This document shows, piece by piece, positions 1 to 11,144 of a stretch of DNA of 64,000 bases. The position numbers and the translations under genes were made by a program. The notes beneath the pieces were generated by a model. The model made no database searches. It was not told the origin of the DNA and saw nothing but the letters and a program-made list of their open reading frames with translations. How positions within the stretch are numbered: position 1 is the stretch's first letter; each line of letters opens with the position of its first letter. The DNA is from Apium graveolens (lineage: Eukaryota; Streptophyta; Magnoliopsida; Apiales; Apiaceae), in contig NC_133650.1 in assembly GCF_009905375.1 (NCBI RefSeq), forward strand, positions 64,421,669 to 64,485,668. Direction: 5' to 3'.

Positions 1-439
1 TACCATCCTTCTTTTTCACAAACAATACTGGTGCGCCCCATAGGGATACACTTGGCCTTATAATTCCTTTGTCGAGAAGTTCTTGCAACTGCTTTGCTAA
101 TTCCCTCATTTCAACAGGTGCCATTCGATATGGAGCTTTCGAAATTGGTTCAGTCCCTGGCATCAAGTCAATAGTGAACTCGATTTCCCGATCTGGTGGA
201 AGTCCTGGTAATTCGTCTGAAAAAACATCAATAAATTCACAAACTACAGGAATATCTTCAATCTTCAAATTACCCTTATCAGCATCCCGTACATAGGCTA
301 AATAAGCTTGACATCCTTGGCGTAGCAATCTTCTCGTCTGCATTATTGATAAGAATTTCTGCTTTTGCTTCTCACCTTTAAATATTACCGTTTCATTTTC
401 TTCAGTTTACAATTTTACTCTTTTATTCACACAGTCAAT
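1..439 (-). pseudogene. Ty3/gypsy reverse transcriptase, N-terminal part (truncated by window)
   Basis: The minus-strand translation shows the conserved entry to a gypsy RT domain. It has a segment reading [19 protein letters not shown], then a DREIEF-like stretch, then [12 protein letters not shown] at the window edge. This is the usual linker plus first RT motif; the catalytic YxDD lies outside the window. In-frame stops separate it from the protease upstream, near 400-440. The RT would copy the element's RNA into cDNA in virus-like particles. This copy is part of a broken polyprotein. Confidence 0.8.
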
Positions 440-888
440 CTAAGCATTATTACTAGATAGCCAATCCATTCCTAGAATAACATCAAACTCCCCTAACCTA
501 AAAGGTATCAAATCAACTGAAAAATGACATCTCCCTATCTCAATATCACAACTCGGGCTTACTCGATCTACTACAACCTGATCATCATTTGCTAATTTTA
601 TGACTAACACTTCATCTAACCACTGGATCTCACAATCTATCTTAGAGATAAAATCTTCAGAAATAAAAGATCTAGTAGCTCCTGAATCAATCAATACTAA
701 AGCATTTACGGAATTTACATGGGGTGTACCTGCAACCACATTCGGACTCTGTACCGCTTCCTTCATTGACATATTGAAAGTCCTTGCTCTAGGCTGATTT
801 TGCTGTGGTAGTGGAGGTGGAGGTAATGCTAAAACTCTTGGAATACTAGCGGCCATTGTAATTCCTCTGCAGTCTCTGGCGATATGTC
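440..888 (-). pseudogene. Ty3/gypsy aspartic protease region
   Basis: A 138-residue minus-strand reading frame (440-856) carries the retropepsin active-site motif LIDSGATRSFIS and the second hallmark VILGMDWL near its end. A proline-rich linker precedes it. The retropepsin would cut the Gag-Pol polyprotein. The frame is separated from the gag zinc-knuckle region by a stop near 887 and from RT by stops near 400-440. The active-site Asp-Ser-Gly is intact, so the lesions lie in the linkers and not in the catalytic core. Confidence 0.85.
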
Positions 889-1930
889 ATTTTCTCCCAT
901 ATTGGAAACAAGTAACTTCTGCTTTTCCCATCGGACATTCTCCAGAATAGTGTCCCCTTTGCTTGCACTTGAAACATGTGACACTTGGCTTGTTGCAAAT
1001 TCCCGTATGCTTTCTACCACATGTTCTGCAATCAGGTACAGGCGGTCGAATAAGCCTTTGCTGAGTTGGGGCAGGAAGTCGATTACCCATCCTCTGGTTG
1101 TTTTGTTCTGGTCTCCTAAAGTTTACTTTTCCTCGAGCTTGAAATCCCGGCCTTTTGTTGAAATGATTCTAAAAATTTTCTGGTCCTTTCTCTTTCTGAG
1201 CTGCTTCGCTTTCACCTTCAATAATCATAGCCTTCTGAACAACAACCGTATAAGTTGTTAGTTCAAACATAGCTACCCTGCTATGAATCCATGGTTTCAG
1301 TCCTTGCTGGAATCTCTTGGCCCACTTCTCGTCCGTATCCACTTGCTCTGGAACATACCTTGCCAATTCAGTGAACTTGGTCTCATAATCCGCAACCGAT
1401 AAGTTGTCTTGCTTCAGCTCCAGGAATTTGATCTCCATCTGGTTCTTCATAAAACGAGGAAAATATTTCTCCAAGAAAAGATCAGTAAATCTATCCCAGG
1501 TCACTACATCTTCTCCTTCCAAACCTTTCTTCGATTCCCACCAGTAATTAGCTTCGCCTTTCAGAAAGTAGCTAGCGAAATCCGTCTTCTGTTCTTCCTC
1601 AACCTTTACTAACGAAAAAGCCTTTTCCATCTCTTTCAGCCAAGCTCTCGCTTTTGTAGGATCCGTGGAACCCATAAATTCCGGTGGCTTCACCGACTGA
1701 AATTGCTTGAAAGTGACCGTAGGTGCTGCTGGTGGTACTTGATGTCCTGGATGAGCGGTTTGTTGTAACATTTGTTGCTGGAACTGTTGTTGTTGCTGCT
1801 GCATTTGTTGTTGCATCATCAACATCTGCTGTTGCATGAGATTAAACATCTGATCCATCTGGTTATTATTGTTTTGGCCCTCGGTGTTTCCATTTGATGA
1901 GTCGGGTTGTGCTTTTCTTTTGGGTGCCAT
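887..1930 (-). pseudogene. Ty3/gypsy gag (capsid plus zinc knuckle)
   Basis: The best start is the ATG at 1930 (protein begins MAPKRKAQ); a longer in-frame extension to 1981 has no family support. Residues about 20-70 are rich in Gln and Met, from CAG/CAA-type repeats. They are followed by a retrotransposon gag domain with FLKGEANYWWE and FLELKQDNLSVADYETKF. The first frame stops at 1169-1171 and continues beyond it to a CCHC knuckle at 935-976 (CFKCKQRGHYSGEC). A second stop follows at about 887. A second knuckle-like stretch just downstream has lost cysteines. Gag packages the element RNA. This copy has at least two nonsense changes. Confidence 0.85.
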
Positions 1931-2388
1931 CTTTCTGATAAATAAACAATGGGTCTTCTTTAATAATATTATATTAAACATATATTAAAACAGTTGATTT
2001 GGGAAAATAAAACAGCTTATTAAATAACTGAATAAATAAAACAGTATGATGTGTTTAAATTTTTTTTTTTTAAAACATAAGGGTACAACATGATCGTAAA
2101 TAAAACAACATTTGTAAATATGCAATGGTACTTGAAATAAATGTAAATGCTTAAATAACTGGAAATAAAATAAAGAAAACATGCAAAAGATTATCTCATA
2201 TATATATATATAGGTAGAACACCAGCTACAGGTGTCAGTGTTTGATACAAAAACCTATGATATAACAGTCATACTGCTACTACTATCAGTCAAAGTCAGT
2301 AGCTATACTCATACCAACTAGTCATACAATACTATACTGCCTCTATCTGCAAAATATACATAATACAACACTCATCGATCTGCTAGTC

Positions 2389-2764
2389 TCAAAATCCTGG
2401 TGGCACGTGGCTCAACTCCTCCTGTAATGCCTCTAGCACTGCCTCGGTAAGTCCTAATGCTCTGCGATATGCTGTCTCCGCACTAAGATCCTGCTGTCTC
2501 AAATCAGTAAGCTGCTGAGAATTAATCTGATGAATCTGATGTAGCCTCTCTCTCAGTATATAATCTGGTCGTAATGCTCTGACAGGACCATCTGCCTGCG
2601 TCTCATCCAATCCAAGGATCTCTCTACACTGGTTCTGCCATCTAATCCTCTCCTCCCTCTCTGCCTGAAAGCGCTGGTAAGATCTGCTCTGACACTGGGG
2701 CTAATATCGGTGCAACCACTGGATCTGTCTCGGTCCTCTCCGTAGACGATGATAAAGAAGCCAT
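2389..2764 (-). pseudogene. Small leader ORF between primer site and gag
   Basis: Downstream of the primer binding site and upstream of gag, the minus strand encodes about 120 residues in two overlapping frames. It starts MASLSSSTERTETD at 2764. A frame change near 2640 leads into a helical stretch rich in Arg, Gln and Leu that ends PPGF at 2389. I do not recognise a family. Its position suggests an element-encoded leader protein or fortuitous coding. Conservation in sibling copies would decide. Confidence 0.45.
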
Positions 2765-2929
2765 CTAATATACATAAAAATAATAACACAAAAACAATCA
2801 AATCACAATCCTAAAACTCATAACTTCTAATCACATAAACAAACAATCCTAACACTCTTACTTCTATCCTATCTCATTTTCCTATCTTATCTTAGCCCTA
2901 ACGTTCTTGTTTTCAAAAGTCAAACCTAA

Positions 2930-2941
2930 GCTCTGATGCCA
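2930..2941 (-). other. Primer binding site (tRNA-Met type)
   Basis: The minus strand reads TGGCATCAGAGC, one change from the plant initiator tRNA-Met primer site TGGTATCAGAGC. It lies two bases inside the LTR end at 2944. This fixes the element orientation as minus. Confidence 0.85.
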
Positions 2942-2943
2942 AC

Positions 2944-5430
2944 TATAACACCCTCCAAATCCGGGGTATAGATTTGGGGCATTATTAACAAAAATTACCA
3001 ACTAAACCTGCACAAGCGGAATATAAATATAATAATTACCCCGAACTATCACTACTCAGGATCTTTTAAGGTCTGAGTTTGAAAACAAGAATCATATACT
3101 ACACTTTATTACAAACCCAACTAAATAAAACCTGTCTCAAGAACTCTCTTTGTTACAAAACTTTATTCTATCTACAGTCTCACTACACAACTTTTATTCA
3201 AACTACACAAGACTTTTATTCAACCCAACATTACTACTTATCCTGCTACACCTGATCTGGCAATTCAAAGCTCTTTTCGGGAATAGGAAGGAATACTCTT
3301 GGTATAAGAGGGTCCCGCTGCTTGACTCGCTTCTTGACTATGCAGGTTCTGATGGGTTTTATTCTCTACCTTAACTGTAAAATAATAGGAGTAACAATAA
3401 AAAGGGATGAGCCAAAATTGCTCAACAAGCCTGCAACAATATATATAGTATAAAGAAAGAGAAATGAGTGAAACAATAAGCTGCTGGTTGGAACAACCAT
3501 TTGAATCTGCATAGAATAGTAATTTGCCAATGCTGGCGAGTACCAAATGAACAAGACTGGAAACAAGAACCAACATATGCACTATAACCTGCTGATCAGT
3601 CAGAATATAGTGCGGATCTATACCCAACTGCATAGACCCAACCAACATAAGGAGTACTCAGGCAACTATGGCCTATTAAATAATGGTCTGGATAAAACCC
3701 AGCCCGTATAGTAACCATCCAGTCCAATGCTTAGCATCCGGAACAATCGGAATGTTATTGATATATCCCAATACCAGGATATACCAGAGTATATGTAACA
3801 TGGGTAAAGGAATTGAAATATGAACAGGGAATTCAATAAATTGGGTAAATCAAGAATTGAAATGAAATTGGAAACAAGCAATAATAATTGGATAACAGTG
3901 TATATGAACAATGATTATCAAAGAGAACTAATACGATAGAAAAGAAATATAAATCACTATTCTGAATTTAGAATAGGGGAAAAACTTGCCTTGCGCGTAC
4001 TTAACCTGGTTTAACTCACCGCCTTCTGACCCTAGCTTGCTTGGCCTTGCTAACACTGAACAAATCATGGAAAGATAGGCATTTAGATAACTTACTATAT
4101 ACGTGTATCTTGAATTGATAACACGCAACCTTATCAGTCTACCCATGCGTTTCTATCTGACTCGTATATATACACATACATTTATACAGCACATAGGTTC
4201 ATATAATCACGTAAAGCACGTAGCACATAAAGCACATAATTAATTTCTAGATTTATAATTATTTTTAGAATCAATTCTAGGCTTATACCTGCATTACTAG
4301 TCTTATCTGATTTTATTATAATTTTTCGGGATTTATTCGGCTCAATTATACTCCTACTATGACCTACGAACTATCAATTATCACCAAACTACTTTCTTTC
4401 GGAAGAAATTATAACTTACAACTATTTTTATTGGATTCGTCTCATTTTTCTGAGTCTAGGGGTCTTCGTTTCGCTCAAATCGGACTAACGGTTGAATTAT
4501 TATGAATTAAACAAGATTTAATTAATTAATAATTAATTATAAATAATTAATTATAATTAAACAATCCTTAATTATATTTTTAAATAATTAATTAATAATT
4601 ATTGTATTTTAAAATAATTAATCCCTAATTATTAGGAATTATTATTATTTATTACAAATTATTATTACTTATTCGATTAGATCGATTATTTACAAATAAT
4701 CAATCAATTTAATTAACTGATCCTCCTGCCCTGTTCTTCACAGAAACCCTAACCCTAATTCCTTTTTCTTTTTCTTTTTATTTTCTGATTTTTAAGTATA
4801 ATTAACTAATTTAATTACTAATAAATCAGGTATTTATATTTATGAAAATAATACCCCTAAGTAAAATTAAGGGTCTAATTACACTCCTAATAAAAATATT
4901 TGGCCCCAATTTTTATAATTTTTGGGTATTAATATTGAATTTTTAAATATCCAATAAATACAAAATAAATACTAAAAATTCCCAAAAATTGTGAAAATTA
5001 CAAAAATACAAAGAAAATGATATATGATAATTTCATGATCATATAAAAATAAAAATGTAATTTTTGTGGGGTTTTTGATACCCAAAGGGGTCCGGAAAAG
5101 TCATTTTTCACGAAAAAGGTCAATTTGTAAAACGTCTAGGGGTTCAGAATAGCGATATGGTATAGGGCATTTTTAATAAAATAGAGCCAATGATTTTGTT
5201 TGAACTATGGGCTTTTAAAACATAATTTTGAGCTGTACAGGTTTTAATATAATATATATAACTAACGATAAAACGCTCAATAAATATCCAAAACACGTTT
5301 GGATCAAAACAGCCAACACATAACACATATCAGTTATGGTTTTAACAACTTAACACATTTAATCACATAATAATACACATAATTTATCATTATCATAATA
5401 TAGTACAAGCGTAATTCCTCGGTCGTTACA
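2944..5430 (-). repeat. 5' LTR of the left Ty3/gypsy element (about 2.49 kb)
   Basis: The right edge is set by TGTAACGACC reading leftward from 5430. The left edge is set by GGGTGTTATA immediately before the primer site, where the usual terminal CA has become TA. The interior is AT-rich, with short spurious ORFs only. The partner LTR is outside the window, so divergence cannot be measured. Bases 5431-5435 (AGTGG) would be one side of the target duplication. Confidence 0.75.
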
Positions 5431-5548
5431 AGTGGTATAGAGGGAAGCTCGATCCGAAGGGGCTTGGATATTCATATGATCATATGCCAGGTGGTGTGCC
5501 CATGGATCAGGCTACTGCGGGAGGATCTCAGCATACCCGTAGAGCAGC

Positions 5549-5836
5549 TTGGAGAGCTCAGTTAGGAGAGGAGGCTGGTTTGTCGCAGCAGTAGCAGGAG
5601 CAGATATTGGAGCTGGTTTGAGTTCGACGCAGTATATGCGTCTAGCTAGGAGGATTGATGCGATGCACGACATCCATAGTCGGTTTGCACACGATCTCAC
5701 CCAGGCACTTGGGACTGCATTTAGAGCCACCGGTGTTGACATCCAGTGGCCAGTATTTGGTGAGGATTCCATGTATCCGCCTCCTTATACACCTGACACT
5801 CCACCCTTTAAGGGTGATAATTCTGATTCGCAGTAG
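5549..5836 (+). pseudogene. C-terminal part of Athila/Tat-type retroelement ORF
   Basis: A 95-residue frame contains a stretch LSSTQYMRLARRIDAMHDIH, then a Pro/Tyr-rich tail (YPPPYTPDTPP) and a TAG at 5834. Similar His- and Asp-rich helical segments close the structural ORFs of Athila-type elements. Related coding from about 5483 (starting MPGGVPMDQA) is in another frame with stops, so the ORF is frameshifted. The function of this segment in the family is not established. Confidence 0.55.
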
Positions 5837-7040
5837 GTATGCCTAAAGTCCTTACTATTACATTCACTGAGGACAGTGAATATTTTAAGTTTGGGGGTAG
5901 TAGTTGAAGGATTATATTTTTGTGTGAGTCACATATAGTTGCATGTTCATGATAGTATAGTTCATATAGTTTGTATATTTTGCCATGTAGTTTTTTTTTT
6001 TTGGTAGTTTTTAGGATATTTTGTTTATATAGTTTTCATGCATTTGCATTAGAACATGATCCCTTAGATGATTTTTTCGATTAATGGGTGATATTGTTGC
6101 TAGTGTAGTGATGTCGTATTTAGTGATATTGAGTCTTATCGAATTAATTTGCATGCTAGAGACACTTGTATTTTACTAAGTCTTATAGGTTGCTAGAGTG
6201 CTAGATCGTGGTCATGGTTTGTTTGTCGAGGTGTAATCGCCTGTTTATAATTAGAATTTAGGATATTCTCTTAATAATTAAAGACATGAATATTTAGAAA
6301 TTGGAAAAAATTGGATTTCATTGCTAGTTGTGTGGTTAGGTGTCAAATGGCTGGTAGCCGGCTCATATTTTTATGAGTAGTCTAGGGTTGAGCGAGATGG
6401 AGCACAACGCACTCGTTCAGAAATTTGTAGAAAAAAAAGAAAAAAAAAAGAAAAAAAAGAAAAAAAAAGAATAAGTGTTATGTATAATTGATCACGAGTG
6501 GGCACTTTAGTACTCGAGTTATTAAGTTCTTAGGGGACTTTGTGCCTAGCGACCTAAGGCTTTTGTAGTCTGGGATCCGTTAACCTAACTCTCGTTACAT
6601 GGGTACTATTGTATAAGTCTTTTATGGACCTCACTCATTGCATGATCAAATAAGCATACTTGTGTTGTTTTATTGTGAATAAAAGCATGAATCCATGTTA
6701 AACTCCGATATAAGAATTGAAGTGTTATAAGTTATTTTGAGTCTAGCTTTTATTCTATTTATAAACTTGCGATTACTTTGATAAGTATTGAGTAATGATT
6801 GTCGATCTAGTTGCGATAGTACATCTGTAAGCATTTGCACACACGCACGTCTCTGGTTTGTAGGTTGATTTGTGAGATTTGATTGATCTTTATGTGAATG
6901 TGAATAATTGCATTTACTGAGGTGTTGCTTGTTGATTGGTTAGTTATTCTATGGGGATCGTTGCATTCATTTAGTTGCATTCATGCATTTTTATTTCTTG
7001 TTCTTTGAGTCCGTTTATTCTTGAGGACAAGCATCGATTC
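5837..7040 (+). other. Long 3' noncoding region of the Athila/Tat element
   Basis: I see no ORF of note here. It contains an A-rich run of AAAAAAAAG-type repeats at about 6430-6470. It also has an early copy of the polypurine motif AAGTTTGGGGGTAG at 5887-5900 that matches the true one at 7041. Long spacers of this kind are usual in this element group. Confidence 0.6.
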
Positions 7041-7053
7041 AAGTTTGGGGGTA
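7041..7053 (+). other. Polypurine tract of the Athila/Tat element
   Basis: AAGTTTGGGGGTA lies directly before the TG that opens the LTR at 7054. It would prime plus-strand DNA synthesis. Confidence 0.75.
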
Positions 7054-8468
7054 TGTTGAGTGGCATTTATGAGACTTTATAATGCTCTAATAAGCTTTGA
7101 ATTGATGCGTTTGTACTCAAGTTGTTAAGTATTTTAACGTGTTTTCGAGTGTTTTTACATTTCAGACATTATCTAGGTAATCAGGTGAATTAGCATTATT
7201 TTGGTGCTAATTTGGTGTCAAGGTGGTGTTGGAATAAAAGCTCATTGAAAGCCGGCTCAAATCTGCAAGAAAAGTGAAGAAGTCAAGTTATGGCAGAAGC
7301 CTAGCGCGCCCATGCTGATCAAGTGCGCGGCCGCACCCAAAGTACAAAAAACCAGCGCACCCACGCTGATCAAGCGCGCGGCCGCGCCGTGTCGGGATGG
7401 AAGAATCTTGTTTCTACTTGGTTTCTGAGAGAAAGAATTCTACACTACATGGGGCTGCTATATAAGCAACTTTAGGTCGTTTTTAATAATATAACAAGCC
7501 AGAGACATATCAAGGAAAGCCGTAAGAAGACTGTATTAGCACGATTCAACAAAGACGAAGAAGACCTTGTTTTTACTTATGAATCTTTGTTCTAAGTTGT
7601 AACTTGGATGCTAGTTTTCTTATTTGTGAACCTTAATCTTGTTTTGTACTTGGTTTTATTTATTCGTTGTAAAGACTACATTTGTTATACCATGATTTCA
7701 TCGGAACCTACGTTGATGATGAGTCCGATTATGGGCTAATCGTTATCGTGGGGTTCTAGCAGATTAATTTATGGATTTCTATAGTTAATTTGTTTCGATG
7801 CCTTAGTGTGTGGTTATTGTATGATAGCATCGCGAACTTATAAGATAGTGTGTTAATTCCTAATGAAGCGAAAGTGAATTTAATGATTTAGAACTTGCCA
7901 TGCTAGCATAGGTTCATGTATTTGTTATGCATGATTCGTAGGTAATTTTAACCATCTTACTTGCCTTATGTAATCAAGATAGATAACTTGTCCTTAAACC
8001 ATTATGTTTTCAAATTCTATTGACATATATGGTCTCAATATTATTGGTGTCTATTCAGCTTCTATCTCTTTTGTGGATGTCTGGTAGTATGGTACTCGTG
8101 CAACGAAAGTTGGCGTTTATCAGTTTCGTGTTGTCTGATTAGTGTCATCACCAATGCATGCTAAGGTTGAGAACAATAAGGCTATTGAATGAAGTATTTA
8201 ATGAAGTTAGAATCCCATGTTTGTCATATATATTAATTCAACCAATTTTATTTCACTTAGTTATAATTATTAGTTTAATTCTTAGTTATAAACAACCTCT
8301 ATTTGTTATCATCTTAGCATTGAATAATAACCATACATTGTTGCTTAAGTGCATGAATTAATTAGTTAACCAAAGCCAGTCTATGTGGGAACGAACTAGA
8401 AAAGATTATATACTACTTGCGAACTCATATACTTGCGTGTATTATTAGCGGGTGTTTAGCGACTAACA
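7054..8468 (+). repeat. 3' LTR of the Athila/Tat element (1415 bp)
   Basis: It starts TGTTGAGTGG right after the polypurine tract and ends GCGACTAACA. Two imperfect GC-rich copies (GCGCGGCCGC) at about 7315-7385 stand out from the AT-rich surroundings, and a TATATAAGC box lies near 7451. No partner LTR is in the window. Confidence 0.75.
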
Positions 8469-9305
8469 ATTAATGACCATTCAAGCTTCCACCTTAAACC
8501 GAGCCAAATAATCCCCCAACTCTTCATTAGCCTTCTATCTGCAGTGGACCAGGGCTTCAGTGTCATGCGCTTCTGACATAAGTGCGAGTAGTACTTCAAG
8601 AACTTTCTTTTCAGCTGTTCATACGACCCGAGGACCTGGGTTTGAGGGACTTATACCACATCGAGGCTGATCCCTTCAGATAGGTTTTGAACATTTTGCA
8701 GAGCATGATATCATTATGTCTCATTCTAATCATCAGCAACTCGTATTTTTTGCAATGGTCCTCGAGGTCTCCCTTTCCGTTAAACTCACTTATCTTGGGG
8801 AACTGCCTCTCCTCGTCGGGCAAGGGTTGATATTGTTCAATTTGTTCTGTCACGGTCGGCTCTCGGTCGACCCTCCTATCACCAAACATGGCCTTTTCTA
8901 GGCGAGTGAGCCTGATTCGGGACCCGTCAGGTTCTTCGTCCTAATCAGATGAAAATGGTTGCTTCATCCTCTTTCTTCGGGGATGCGAATCAGAGTCAGA
9001 CTTATCTTCTTCATCATGCACCCTATGGTATTTCCTGTGCTTATTCGTTCTTTCTGGCTCATCGGCATGCAGTGCCTCACGCAATGCTTTTTCTGGTTTT
9101 CGCGAGCCTCCACCTTCATCTCTGCTTGGTCATCTTTGGCTTTGCCCTTCTCCGAAGCTAGCTTCTCCACTCGGATCTTCAGGAGCAAGGCTTCTTGCTT
9201 TGGGGTTAATTTGATGACTCCATCAGCATCCACCAGGGTGGACGGCTGGCCCCCCTCGTGTGGAGGGAACCCTGGAGGTGGTGAGTGCTCATGAATGTTT
9301 GTCAT
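8469..9305 (-). pseudogene. Ty3/gypsy gag, N-terminal part, frameshifted and truncated
   Basis: The start is the ATG at 9305 (MTNIHEHSPPPGFPPHEGG). A charged helical region rich in Lys, Glu and Arg follows. A second frame (8611-8889) has the gag core FPKISEFNGKGDLEDHCKKY, then MCKMF-like and GSASMWYKSL motifs typical of Ty3/gypsy Gag. The remaining core, to 8469, is scattered over several frames. Expected function is capsid formation. Several frameshifts and the truncation at 8469 make it a relic. Confidence 0.75.
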
Positions 9306-9339
9306 TGTCTCGATATCTTGTCCTGTGATTCTCGTATTT

Positions 9340-9356
9340 CCTCATAGACGGCGCCA
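9340..9356 (-). other. Primer binding site (TGGCGCCGTC type)
   Basis: The minus strand reads TGGCGCCGTCTATGAGG two bases from the LTR end. This kind of site is common in Tat-lineage Ty3/gypsy elements and differs from the tRNA-Met sites of the other elements in this window. Confidence 0.7.
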
Positions 9357-9358
9357 AA

Positions 9359-9808
9359 TGTTACACCCAGATTCCTTCGTATTGATGAACAGGCTTCAGC
9401 CTCCGTGAAGCTGCCTTCGACTGTGACCTGAAAGAGAAGAGAATGCGAGGGATTGTTCCCTGATTCACTTCCGGTGTGAGAATAAGTATCTGGTTGTAAA
9501 GTGGGTAAAGAAATATAAGAAAAGTAGAGTGTTTGAGAGAATGAGAATGTTATGTTTATTTCTTACTTTCCAGGGGGTTTTATACCCAATTTTACCATTA
9601 ATGTTCTTCCGTTACTCATTATCAATAGAGGAGTGAAAAGGGGCCGTTATGTCTCTTCTGTTTCCAACGGTTGGGAGGAAAGATGGGCCTTAGCCTGTGG
9701 CACTCTATGGGCCTTCGGCTCATGGGTCTGGTTGACCTTCGGCCCAGTAGCATAATTGTCAGATGGGCCTTCGTTCGATGAGCCTTATTGGGCTCATAGC
9801 CAACAACA
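9359..9808 (-). repeat. 5' LTR of the Tat/Retand-like element (about 450 bp)
   Basis: On the plus strand it runs from TGTTACACCC to CCAACAACA; on the minus strand it opens TGTTGTTGGC and closes GGTGTAACA. The right edge could be 9808 or 9810 because CA repeats. It contains repeated GGGCC/TTCGGC blocks near 9685-9780. Confidence 0.7.
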
Positions 9809-9810
9809 CA

Positions 9811-10236
9811 TTCATTAGTGTAAACTCTTTTTTATGATGAGAAATGTGAAGAAAACGGGGTATGGTGGAGAATGAAGCATTCCTTTTAAAATTTTCTAGT
9901 TTGAGCTCTCCTTGAAGTTGTTTCAGAATGGATGGTCGAAGTAATGAAAATTCTATGCATTCATCCAATTTATAGTTCAAAATTTATTTAATTCATCCCA
10001 ATTTAACACAATACAAAGATTAGTTAGGTAAATACGAGGGGAGGAACGCCCATGTTCCTAAAAAATAACTGGGGAAATTGTTATTTAAGTTTCGGTTGAT
10101 TAAATTGTTTGAGGCAAATTAAAGAGACGTGGAACTTTAAAGTACTGTGGATCTGCTTATGGTCTCTCTCATGAAACAAGGAAGAGAGATGTAAATGATA
10201 CTATCACTTGGAAAATGATGATAACTAAAACTTTGA
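9811..10236. other. No gene recognised
   Basis: The stretch lies between the LTR and the hAT MITE. It has short ORFs only, no protein family I recognise and no clear repeat structure. Confidence 0.6.
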
Positions 10237-10244
10237 ATTGTACT

Positions 10245-10610
10245 CAGAGGCGGATGCACGTTTAGGCCCTCGGGGTCACGTGCCCCCTTTTATTAAAAAA
10301 ATTAGTTTTCATATAGGACCCACAAATTAAACAACACCATCATACAAAAACTTACCCTTGTGCCCCTAGTTTCTAGTTTTAAGTTTGTAAGTTAAACCCA
10401 CGAAGTACCACCCATTTACCTGGATAGGAAATGTATACATGCTAACATTGATGAAAATCTAACTTCTTAAACCAAATATCTGTTGTTCGTAAATATTGGC
10501 TAAATATTACAAAATTTTTAAAAAAACATTTAATTTTATAATTAATTTAAAAATTATAATCAGATATTTGTACGGTGCCCCGGGAGGTAAACCTCCTGGT
10601 TCCGCCACTG
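10245..10610. mobile_element. hAT-type MITE with perfect 8-bp target duplication
   Basis: The ends are CAGAGGCGGA and TCCGCCACTG, a 10-bp terminal inverted repeat with one mismatch. Both sides are flanked by the same octamer ATTGTACT (10237-10244 and 10611-10618). CAG-starting ends with an 8-bp duplication define the hAT superfamily. At 366 bp with no transposase ORF the copy is non-autonomous. Confidence 0.9.
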
Positions 10611-10759
10611 ATTGTACTGTAGAGGAAAAAACTACAATACATGCTCAAATTAGCCATAACCGGATACGCTTAGCTGTTGAATAACCCATGTCAGCATTCT
10701 CTGAATATGCTTGACTTTATTGGTCCCCCGGAATTTAGAAAAAAAATTGTTTATGGCCT

Positions 10760-10946
10760 AAAGTTGGCAACTTTTTTAGAAAATGGTATTTTTTGTGCAT
10801 TTTATATAAAAATAGGCTAAAATTGTCATTCACATTCACCCTTATCTATGGTGAGTTCGGTATCTTATCGATTAAAGTTGGCCAATTTTTTAGAAAATGG
10901 TCATTTTTTGTTAATTTTATATTAAAATAGGCTAAAATTGTCATTC
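10760..10946. repeat. Direct repeat, two copies of about 73 bp
   Basis: Copies at 10760-10831 and 10874-10946 share AAAGTTGG, TTTTTTAGAAAATGGT and AATAGGCTAAAATTGTCATT. The start-to-start distance is about 114 bp. No coding role is seen. Confidence 0.7.
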
Positions 10947-11144
10947 GTCATTATCTATCTGTGAGAAAATGTTTTGGATTAAGTTTATATTGTCATCAGA
11001 TTAGGATTTTAAGGGACCTGGTTTTCATACTCTGTATCTTACAGATAGTTCGTCATGCTGTCTCTTGCACAACAAATTAACTAGCAAATTCATTATTCCT
11101 TTTATTTTATTTTGTACAAATTCTACAAATGGCAAGAAATCTTC

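Larger units (their letters stand above)
1..5430 (-). mobile_element. Ty3/gypsy LTR retrotransposon (Tekay-like), 5' part, runs off left edge
   Basis: On the minus strand the order from the right is 5' LTR (5430 to 2944), tRNA-Met-type primer binding site, leader with a small ORF, gag with zinc knuckle, aspartic protease, then the start of reverse transcriptase at the window edge. Protease before RT with no integrase in between, a large gag and LTR ends of the TGTAAC...GTTATA type point to Ty3/gypsy, probably a Tekay-like chromovirus. The integrase and 3' LTR would lie left of the window. In-frame stops show this copy is not autonomous. The clade is inferred, because the chromodomain end is not visible. 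Confidence 0.85.
5431..8468 (+). mobile_element. Ty3/gypsy element (Athila/Tat type), 3' part
   Basis: The segment holds the end of a retroelement ORF (to 5836), about 1.2 kb of 3' noncoding sequence, a polypurine tract and a complete 3' LTR. The phrase TTGAGGACAAGCAT followed by AAGTTTGGGGGTA before the LTR, and GC-rich repeats with GCGCGGCCGC inside the LTR, are typical of the Athila/Tat group in plants. The 5' part is missing. The simplest reading is that the minus-strand element on the left inserted into it and the rest lies beyond the window. Confidence 0.75.
8469..9810 (-). mobile_element. Ty3/gypsy element (Tat/Retand-like), 5' LTR plus gag, interrupted
   Basis: On the minus strand this holds a 450-bp LTR, a TGGCGCCGTC primer site and the first part of a gag. 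The gag breaks off exactly where the plus-strand Athila/Tat LTR ends (8468). That makes this the outermost, oldest layer of a nest whose other half should lie left of the window. Confidence 0.7.
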
